DNA of 15,542 nucleotides from Saksenaea vasiformis B4078 (Eukaryota > Mucoromycota > Mucoromycetes > Mucorales > Saksenaeaceae). A model generated the notes under the pieces. The model ran no database searches. It worked only from the letters and a program-made list of their open reading frames with translations, and was not told the DNA's origin. The stretch spans positions 1 to 15,542 of the forward strand of contig JNDT01001250.1 in assembly GCA_000697055.1 (NCBI GenBank), read 5' to 3'. Shown here piece after piece: positions 9,001 through 15,542 of this stretch. The translations under genes and the position numbers were made by a program. Position 1 is the stretch's first letter. Each line of letters begins with the position of its first letter.

Positions 9001-10232
9001 GTTTAAAGATACCCATTCTAATTGGTGGTGCAACAACAAGTAAAATGCACACAGCTGTCAAGATTGCTCCTCAGTACCAAGCACCTGTGGTTTATGTTCT
9101 GGATGCCTCTCGAAGTGTACCAGTAGTGGCCAGTTTACTGGATGACAACCAAAAAGAAGATTTCGCTGAAGACATACGCGAAGAGTACACTGAGATGCGC
9201 GAGGAATACTATGAAGGCTTGGAGGAACGAAGACTACTGAGCCTTGAATCAGCACGCGAGAAGAAACCACGCATCGACTGGGCAACCAATCTGCCAGTGA
9301 AGAAACCAAAATACCTGGGCACCAAGGTGTATGACAATTATCCTCTTGAAAAATTAGTACACCGCATCGATTGGAATCCCTTTTTCCAAGTCTTTCAGTT
9401 ACGTGGAAGATATCCAAATCGCGGCTTCCCAAAGATCTTTGACGACACAAATGTCGGTCCTGAAGCAAAGCGAGTATTTGACGATGCGCAGAAAATGCTT
9501 AAAGAGATTATCGACCAGAAGCTGCTGTGCGCACGGGGTATCGTTGGCTTCTATCCTGCAAATGCTGTGGGCGATGACATTGAGATTTACGCGGACGAAT
9601 CGCGTGAAAAGCCGGACCATGTCTTCTACGGACTACGACAGCAATCTGAAAAAGAGACGGATGAGCCATATTACTGTTTGTCCGACTTTGTTGCACCCAA
9701 GGAGACTGGACTTTCTGACTATATAGGCATGTTTGCTGTCAGCACCGGATTCGGATGTGATGAACTTGTAGCCAAATACGAAGCAGATCAAGATGATTAC
9801 TCTAGTATCATGGCCAAGGCCTTGGCAGATCGTCTGGCCGAGGCATTTGCTGAGCTTCTGCACGAGCAGGTGCGCAAGGACGATTGGGGCTACGCTGCAG
9901 AGGAATCCATGTCTTCTGCTGAACTCTTTTCTATGCGCTACCAAGGTATCCGTCCTGCGCCTGGTTATCCTTCGCAGCCTGACCATACGGAAAAGGAGAC
10001 CATGTGGAAGCTGGGTAACATTGCTGAGAAGACCGGGATCACATTGACGGATTCGTTGGCAATGAATCCTCCAGCCAGTGTCAGTGGTTTATACTTTGGC
10101 CATGAGAAAAGTACGTATTTTGCGGTCGGAAAGATTGGTAAAGATCAAGTGGAGGACTATGCCTCGAGGAAGGGCATGGAGGTTGAAACGGTAGAAAAAT
10201 GGTTGGGAACCATTTTGGCATACGATTCGTAG
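6023..10232 (+). CDS. metH: Cobalamin-dependent methionine synthase (10 exons)
   Basis: Transfers a methyl group from 5-methyltetrahydrofolate to homocysteine via B12, giving methionine and tetrahydrofolate; the family is cytosolic. Exons by GT-AG junctions and homology: 6023-6137, 6185-6420, 6475-6731, 6784-7000, 7052-7183, 7234-7731, 7790-7875, 7925-7983, 8037-8607, 8669-10232. Together 3735 nt, 1244 aa (E. coli MetH 1227). Introns are 47-61 nt; intron 8 has a clear CTAAC branch motif. Domains: homocysteine barrel about 1-325 with zinc ligands Cys247, Cys310 and Cys311 (LNCALG, GGCCGTT), numbered as in E. coli; folate barrel about 345-645 (VNVGER 358-363); B12 cap to about 740 (MNVVGDLF from 702); B12-binding domain with DVHDIG (axial His769), SGLITPS 814-820 and GGATTS 843-848; SAM reactivation domain from about 905 with RPAPGYP at 1152. 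No stop or frameshift inside exons. All introns lie in the first 58% of the coding sequence. Start chosen because an in-frame stop precedes it with no other ATG. A bacterial contaminant is excluded by the introns. Confidence 0.97.
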
Positions 10233-10270
10233 AATAGCGTAGTACTATATTAATTGTTCTAAAAAAAAAT

Positions 10271-10306
10271 AATAAAGAAAAAGAATAAAGGTCGTACGCC
10301 TACGAC
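10271..10306 (+). terminator. metH 3' end: two AATAAA signals and a small hairpin
   Basis: AATAAA occurs at 10271-10276 and 10284-10289, about 40-55 nt after the metH stop. A perfect six-base stem with a four-base loop follows immediately (GTCGTA 10291-10296, TACGAC 10301-10306). The hexamers are the likely polyadenylation signals; any role for the hairpin is a guess. Confidence 0.6.
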
Positions 10307-10600
10307 AGTGTGTGCAATATCGTTACATCCGAAAGACTTATGCTACAGCTATACCATCTGCTTCAAGAAAAACGCATTTTTTGCAGGTTGCCGACTTTCG
10401 CCTTTGTTATATTCTCAGCTTAAGTCTCCAGCATTTCGCCGAGCTAAGGAATACTGGAGTTGGAGTCAACATTTGCATCAAATAAATATCACATCACGTT
10501 CAAGTTGAATTAATTTGCACTGGAAGGTGATACGTCTTGGCATTGAGCAGCGGCTTATTTTGCGTCAATCCAAGGGATAGTTCGCACATGAGTAACCCGA
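10307..10600. other. Intergenic stretch, nothing recognised
   Basis: Downstream of metH. A 66-codon plus-strand frame (10308-10508) is open but has no recognisable motif, and it overlaps the expected metH 3' end. Confidence 0.35.
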
Positions 10601-10791
10601 TTTTTGCATTAAAGTGCTTCAGTGATGGTTTTGCGATATCCCGTCGGAAAGTAGTAAAAATGTCTCAAGATAAGGAAATGTCTCTTTGAAACAAGAAATC
10701 GTTTTTGCATTGTGGGTACTCCAGTGATGGATTCTCAGCATCCCATCGGAAAGCAGTAAAAATTGTCTCACGATAAGGACAGGTTCCACCC
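10601..10791 (+). repeat. Two-unit direct repeat, about 102 bp period
   Basis: TTTTTGCATT recurs at 10601 and 10702. AGTGATGG recurs at 10621 and 10723, followed in each unit by CATCGG/CGTCGGAAAG, AGTAAAAAT and GATAAGG. The units differ by several substitutions and single-base indels. Read on the plus strand, the second unit keeps the frame of the first around SDGF (SDGFAISRRKVVK versus SDGFSASHRKAVK), 34 codons apart, with a stop between them. This could be an eroded coding repeat or simply a tandem duplication. Confidence 0.6.
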
Positions 10792-10917
10792 GAACTAATC
10801 CATACTTAAAGGAACGCACGAATTTCTTTTTTTTTTCTTTGGCTCTGTTCTCTTTAACATCCCCGGTAAGGATGTCAACTTGTATACATACACAATTATT
10901 CATATCTTTTTATCCAC

Positions 10918-11180
10918 CGTTTAGCCTGCATGACCTCTGTCCCCAAGCGTCCTGACTGTGGTCTAGCCCCTTGTTCACCACTAGATAAGCAGTACTGTCG
11001 CACGCTGCCTCATCCAACTTCGACAGCAGAACTTCACCGGACGTTTGCATCGCTTCAAGTCCTCTGCACAGCGTAGCCTCTTACCACTGGCCGTCGTCGC
11101 CAGAACCACCCCCATGCTGGCCCCATCGGACTGAGGTGCAGGCTCGGCCCAGGCTTCTGGCCTGCTTACCTTTTGGGGGT
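10918..11180 (-). pseudogene. GC-richer island with coding-like minus-strand remnants
   Basis: This stretch is visibly richer in G+C than its surroundings. The minus strand holds two coding-like frames that would need a frame change to join: an upstream part with EPAPQSDGASMGVVLATTAS, and a downstream part with GEVLLSKLDEAACDSTAYLV and then, after another shift, EVMQAKRWIKR ending in a stop near 10900. It resembles a structural (gag-like) or repetitive family more than an enzyme, but I cannot name it. The composition break suggests an origin different from its AT-rich neighbours, such as an inserted retroelement fragment. Confidence 0.3.
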
Positions 11181-11250
11181 AAGTAAAATGACATCAAAAC
11201 ATCTTCCATTAACTAACCGTGAATGATTCTTTATGCTGCTCCAACAAATT

Positions 11251-11371
11251 ATGCGTCCATTTGGGGACCAAGTTGATGTAAGTACAGAATTATTTTGTCG
11301 CCAATTCGTGAACTAACAATGGCATTATTCAATTATGTCCTTAGCGTAAACTCGGTTCTTTATGGACGCAT
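11251..11371. repeat. Short inverted repeat (10-bp arms)
   Basis: ATGCGTCCAT at 11251-11260 is the exact reverse complement of ATGGACGCAT at 11362-11371, 121 bp end to end. It might be a miniature element or chance; no flanking duplication is evident. Confidence 0.3.
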
Positions 11372-11399
11372 GGGTTATTTAGAGTAGCGTAAAAAGTTG

Positions 11400-11909
11400 T
11401 TCAATAATAGTAATTATGTTACGCCTCCACCAATATCACAGCAGTCGCAGGAGATATAAGCTAACAATAATTCCTTCCGCTTGCTTTGCATTGCGTGCTA
11501 ACGCTCTCCCAAAAATTCACCCCTCATCATCACATCGATGCGCTTTGATCTTCCATGACCTAATCGCAGCCATGCTCATGTCCGAATCGACCATTACAAT
11601 TACATAACGGAGTTACAAATGGTATCTTGCTGCTCTAGCTGACCGCCTGAAACATTAAAGAAGAAGAAACACATGCTATTGATCTGCTATTCTTAGCAAT
11701 AAGATAGTGAATACATTGCCATACATTCATAACAACCTCCAAAGCAACATGATCTTTTCTTATCGCAGGTAGAGACATACCAAGCCTTAGTTCGATGTTC
11801 AGTCGAACAGAACATTAAAAGCCATGACATATAATGAATAACCTCTAATATACACAGTTGCTAAATGCAAGATGATACATTTATTGACAGTTATCAATAA
11901 AGAAGCACA
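11400..11909 (-). repeat. 3' flank of secreted-protein copy 2, inverted duplicate of 213-712
   Basis: Reverse complement of the flank of copy 1, with the shared landmarks TTTCAGGCGGTCAGC, GGAGAGC and AAGCGGAAG in the same order. Divergence is clearly higher than in the adjacent signal-peptide codons. Homology fades near 11400, beyond which the two sides are unrelated. Confidence 0.7.
11880..11885 (-). terminator. Polyadenylation signal of secreted protein copy 2
   Basis: AATAAA on the minus strand, about 25 nt after the stop codon, at the position equivalent to the signal after copy 1. Confidence 0.6.
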
Positions 11910-12125
11910 TCAATAAAATAATTCCATAGATTCCGTCGGTTCAAAACCGTTTGAATGAAGTACATTGACGTCCCATGTAGCGATCCATCTTCCGTCCCCG
12001 AATTTGAGCTTAGCAGTGCACTTGTAGGTATTTCCGTCACATGTCATGCTTACTACTGGGACTGGAGCAGCTGTGGACAAGGAAGCGGCAGCAGCAATAA
12101 CAGCAAGGAAAAGAGCTTTGACCAT
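11910..12125 (-). CDS. Small secreted protein, copy 2 (intact, 71 aa)
   Basis: Complete intronless gene of 71 codons plus TGA. Residues 1-19 (MVKALFLAVIAAAASLSTA) form a signal peptide, with likely cleavage near residues 19-20 before PVPV. The mature chain of about 52 aa has Cys29 and Cys36, a GDGRWIATW segment rich in Gly and Trp, and ends ESMELFY. It is presumably exported; no family or activity recognised. Start: an in-frame ATG pair lies further up at 12191-12186, but it sits beside the TATA-like box (12195-12202), upstream of where transcription would begin. The ATG at 12125, with A at -3 and directly followed by the signal peptide, is therefore preferred. Compared with copy 1, nine of 69 shared residues differ, all in the mature part, including D/K, I/K and K/D changes. 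The gene is transcribed toward metH. Confidence 0.9.
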   Translation of the reverse strand: MVKALFLAVIAAAASLSTAAPVPVVSMTCDGNTYKCTAKLKFGDGRWIATWDVNVLHSNGFEPTESMELFY

Positions 12126-13350
12126 CTTGAAATTTACTTGTTTTTCTTGGAATGTATCCGAGGATGAAGATGACAAGGCGTCTATCATCAACTGTTTAAA
12201 TAGTTTCTGGAGTACGGGACTGTCAACTGTATTTACAACTGATGACCACTAATACTTCTGTAACTTGAAAAGAGAATGGTGGCGTATGGATTGATAGTAT
12301 TGATTGTTTATAGTAAAGCAAAGCGATACACAGACAATACAAACAAGATGAAACAGTCATGACGGACCATGTTCTCACGATCGGTGAAACCGTGCAAAAG
12401 AATACTTCTAAAGACTTCCCGTTTGTTATTTCGCTCAGCCATGCAAAGTTTAACTTTAGCATTCGAGGGTTTCAGGATAGATGGATCGGGATGGAAACAG
12501 AAGAACTTGCAGAGAGGATAGCAACGTGAGGTCCAGTTGTATCCATGAAACCTGTCAAGAGCGTATTCTAGGATATTGGACTTGTTATGTGGTTATCGAA
12601 GTAATGTCAAAGGTCATGACACAACGCAATACACTTGAGTTGAGAGCTATAGCCCGTTGAAGACGTTATTTTAGGTTGCGTCTCCTCAATTCACTTTATC
12701 GTATTTCGAGAAAATTATATCAAACTAAATACGCATCGGTTCCTTCAAACGTATCCTGAGCTTCTTGCGATTATCCAAAGGTTTTTTTTTGGACAGTAAC
12801 CCTGCTGGACTTTTCCTCGGAAAACCAACGAAAATGAGAGGTCAATAAAGAGTACAACAACGGATGATCTTCCTCTACTATAAGAGATCTGGTATTTTTT
12901 CACGCAAATGAACGTCCATACTTGGCAGTCAACTGTGAGAACTCCAACTGAAGGTTACACGGTGATGGCGCAAAAGTATGACGCCAATCGGCGACCTTTC
13001 CTTACTTAACGGAGATGACATTTTTGGACATGAAGAGAAGAGAGCTGAAACTAGCTTTCTTTCACACCTGTGGCGCGAGCGTGCTAAACTAAGACGGAAT
13101 GTTCTTGTTGAATTTGTAGAACCTTATTCCGGACGTTGAAAGTGATCATTCTGGTAGTGTCTTAATTGTAGGCATAATATCAATCTGTAGAAGCGGTACG
13201 TTCATTCAGATCACTCGGTAAGATCCCGCTTAAGATCAGGATAACACTCTGCGTGTCATAACATCCCCTTTTCATTGGTTCAATACTTTGACTTCTTGGC
13301 GTAAAGTAGACGGCGTCATTCAACATAATTGCACCACTGGCCATGGTAAT
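12126..13350 (-). repeat. Upstream region of secreted-protein copy 2, inverted duplicate of about 14580-15542
   Basis: The reverse complement of 12398-13350 aligns by eye along most of its length with 14580-15542. Shared blocks include TAAAGTTAAACTTTG (12446-12460 and 15482-15496), AACAAACGGGAA, GGCTATAG, CCTTTGGATAATC, GCGCCATCAC and TACTTTACGCC. The part at 12126-12397, including the TATA-like box, has no partner inside the window because the window ends first. Indels between the copies break every reading frame, so this is non-coding. Confidence 0.7.
12195..12202 (-). promoter_or_regulatory. TATA-like box of secreted protein copy 2
   Basis: TATTTAAA on the minus strand, about 70 nt upstream of the chosen ATG. 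This spacing would give a 5' leader of roughly 40 nt. Inferred from position and composition only. Confidence 0.45.
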
Positions 13351-14580
13351 TTTATTGAAAGGATTGTTCTATACACTCCATTTATGCAAGATATGAATAG
13401 AATGTGACACTTTTGCAGCAACATTTAATCCGGAAGATGCGTCTGAGTGATCTCCTTGATTTGTGCTAGAATTATAGAAGCTTATCTTTCAAGGGTATCA
13501 ACAAAGTAAAATCAATGTATCATCGATACAGCTCGCAATTTTTACGTATATCAAACAGATTAGAGTAGTAACCAAGCATTCAATGTGCCACTATAATACT
13601 TGCAGCGAGGACCTTAGTAGGCGTTACCGCAGGTAGGATTCGTGTCAACACTGCATGTTCTTGCAAGAGTTGCAAGAAATTCATATGGCAAACTGTATCC
13701 ATTTGAGCTCCAGATGGTGCTAATGAACTTCGTGATGCTTCTCAGAGAGGTATTATCGATACGTTAGCATCATTCAGAAGTTCCGCAGATGAGACCGCCA
13801 TTTGAGGCGATGGCAGTCTCTGGAAACCCTACGGAAACATAATTAATGACATTCGAGGAAGGGATTTACGCTGACAACGTTGCGTGGGCGTGACTAGGAG
13901 ATAGCAATTTCTAACGCATCACGTAGCATGTGCCTTCACTAAATGCGATGCTGGCAGTCGATGATTTTTCATGCCTTCCAGACGTTGAAATGGACACTCA
14001 AATGCCCTAGGGTACTGTAAAGTTACCAGATCCGTCCAATTAATATCTGCTGCGCTGTAAGCAACTTCTGACCAGTCAGTGAGCGACAAAACCGCAAGTT
14101 ACTAAGTTTCAGCTCATCCTTGTCGCCAGATTATTCTACGAGATGTAAAGAAAACATACTTGTAACGCATTTGAGACATCATCTCCGTTTGGTTCATGCA
14201 AAATGCAATCGTATTAAAATAAAACCTTATTTATGTCACAGTTTATACATTATTCCATGTCAAACCGTTAATGAGCATCTTCGCCATATTTTTTCCTTTC
14301 ATTAATGTATCATCGCGTTATCACCAATTGCAGTATGAAAACAAAGAGCATGAGGGGCTAAGTAAGCGAGACTGAAAATGGGTCATCTCCTGCTAGTGTT
14401 ATTTTCGTACTGTTTGAATAGTTCATCATGCTTACGGAAAACTCTATGAGGTTCCTTGTTAGAGTTATTGTGTTTACGATTAATTTAATATTAGGTCTTC
14501 GTTGCAACCTCGGAAACAAATAGATAAAGTTAGAGCCTATCTAGAGCAACCTTCTACATATTCTTATCATGATCAGTGAT
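13350..14580. other. Gene-free spacer between the two inverted arms
   Basis: No coding region recognised on either strand; the longest frames are short and compositionally random. Homology between the arms becomes uncertain here. A perfect 9-bp inverted repeat with a 3-base loop (TTCTTGCAA, GAG, TTGCAAGAA) lies at 13658-13678. Confidence 0.4.
13658..13678. repeat. Perfect 9-bp palindrome
   Basis: TTCTTGCAA and TTGCAAGAA separated by GAG. It could be a binding site for a dimeric regulator or a chance hairpin; its counterpart in the other arm was not found. Confidence 0.4.
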
Positions 14581-15542
14581 TTAACTATGCTGAATATGAC
14601 ACTGTTTACTTTACGCCTAGGAGCCAAGTATCGAACCATTACAGAGAGGCTGTCAAAATACGTAATGCGTTATATCGGTCTTAAGTAGTGGTCCTACCGG
14701 AGAAGATGAATAAACTTGTCAGTTCGATACTACGTTTGTCGATATCATGTTGACGATCAAGGTACATTCAAAACGGTCATTCCCAACGTCTGAAACAAGG
14801 ATTCTACAGAGTCAACTACAGCTTTATGTCTTAGTTCAATACGTTCCTACCACACGCATGAACAAAAATTACTTTCATATTTCTTCTCTTGCTGTCAAAA
14901 AATGCCATCCTCCTAATAAGGGAAGGTCACCGATCGGTGGCCATACTTTGCGCCATATCTTTGCGCCATCACGGTGTAACCATCAGTTGGGGTTCTCACA
15001 GTGGATTGTCAAATATGTACACCCATTGGCATGAAAGTGTGCCAAAGATATTCTAGCTTAGGGAAAGATCATCTCCAGATATTAATTGTTGTATTGTTAT
15101 TCTGTTTTCGCTTCCCATTTTTATTGGTTCCGAGGCCAAGTCCTGTAGGGTTACTGTCAAACCTTTGGATAATCATGAGGATTTCGGTGTACGTTTGGAT
15201 GAACGATACATATTTAATTTTAGTCATTTCCTTGAAATATATCGAGATAGAATGAATTGAGAAGACACAACGTAGATTTTCGACCGGCTATAGCTTTCAA
15301 CTTACGTGTATTGTGTTGTTTCGTGGTCTTTGACATTACTTAAGTAACCATATGATAAGCTCAATGACTATCCTAGAATACGCACTTGACAGATTCCGTG
15401 GATACATCTGGCTCTCACCTTCCTATTCTCTCTATACGTCTGTTTCCGTCCCGGTCCGCCTATCCTGAAACTATCGAATACTAAAGTTAAACTTTGTACA
15501 GCTGGTAGACATAACAAACGGGAAATCCTTGGAAGTATTCTT
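14580..15542 (+). repeat. Upstream region of a predicted third secreted-protein copy
   Basis: Plus-strand duplicate of the copy 2 upstream region, running to the window edge. The last base, 15542, corresponds to 12398, which lies 273 bp upstream of the copy 2 ATG. A third gene copy on the plus strand is therefore expected to start about 270 bp beyond the window. Short open frames inside (14747-15034 and 15001-15255) are not preserved in the other arm and are not genes. Confidence 0.65.

Noticed and set aside
9058..9468. Long minus-strand open frames inside metH (also 9633-9986, 8251-8574 and 6878-7195)
   Set aside because: They are antisense shadows of the metH exons, whose protein is conserved throughout.
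6023..10232. Bacterial contamination or very recent horizontal transfer as the source of metH
   Set aside because: Nine spliceosomal-type introns with consistent GT-AG borders show a long eukaryotic residence.
12126..12191. In-frame N-terminal extension of secreted-protein copy 2 from ATG 12191
   Set aside because: That ATG lies at the TATA-like box and would place 22 hydrophilic residues ahead of a clear signal peptide.
12223..12462. 79-codon minus-strand ORF upstream of secreted-protein copy 2
   Set aside because: It lies in the promoter and repeat arm, and its sequence is not protein-like.
14747..15255. Two overlapping plus-strand ORFs (95 and 84 codons) near the right end
   Set aside because: They fall in the duplicated upstream arm, and indels in the other copy (12126-13350) destroy the frames, so they are not under coding selection.
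1..15542. tRNA, rRNA, CRISPR array or riboswitch
   Set aside because: None was recognised on either strand, and CRISPR arrays are not expected in a eukaryotic context.

Overview
The window looks like nuclear DNA of an early-diverging filamentous fungus, most likely Mucoromycota and probably Mucorales. Three things point there: a cobalamin-dependent methionine synthase interrupted by nine very short GT-AG introns (47 to 61 nt), AT-rich intergenic DNA with AATAAA signals, and several eroded coding remnants that resemble repetitive Mucorales protein families and a Tc1/mariner-type transposase. The lineage is inferred from gene content, not from a marker search.

Layout: (1) 1-212 is the 3' part of a small secreted-protein gene (copy 1, plus strand), followed by about 500 bp of 3' flank that recurs inverted at 11400-11909. 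(2) 673-1950 holds short repeats and a stray coding fragment with its own AATAAA. (3) 2080-5924 is a run of broken minus-strand genes: a Mucorales-type repetitive family (2080-2790), a second frameshifted multi-exon gene (3206-4276), a Tc1/mariner-like transposase remnant (4600-5157), and a two-exon Cys-rich gene with two in-frame stops (5480-5924) that lies head-to-head with metH. (4) 6023-10232 is the only large intact gene, metH, reconstructed here as ten exons encoding 1244 aa with every key zinc- and cobalamin-binding residue in place. (5) 10290-11400 has a hairpin, a 102-nt duplicated repeat, a GC-richer island with coding-like remnants, and a small inverted repeat. (6) 11910-12125 is an intact second copy of the secreted-protein gene (minus strand, 71 aa). 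(7) 12126-13350 is its upstream region. It recurs inverted at about 14580-15542, so a third copy of the gene should start roughly 270 bp beyond the right edge on the plus strand.

The picture is therefore a conserved housekeeping gene set among decaying repeats and an alternating-orientation array (+, -, predicted +) of a fast-changing small secreted protein. MetH makes methionine from homocysteine and methyl-tetrahydrofolate and needs vitamin B12; no B12 uptake or reductive-activation partner is visible here. The secreted proteins have no recognised family. All alignments, splice junctions and identities were made by eye from the sequence.
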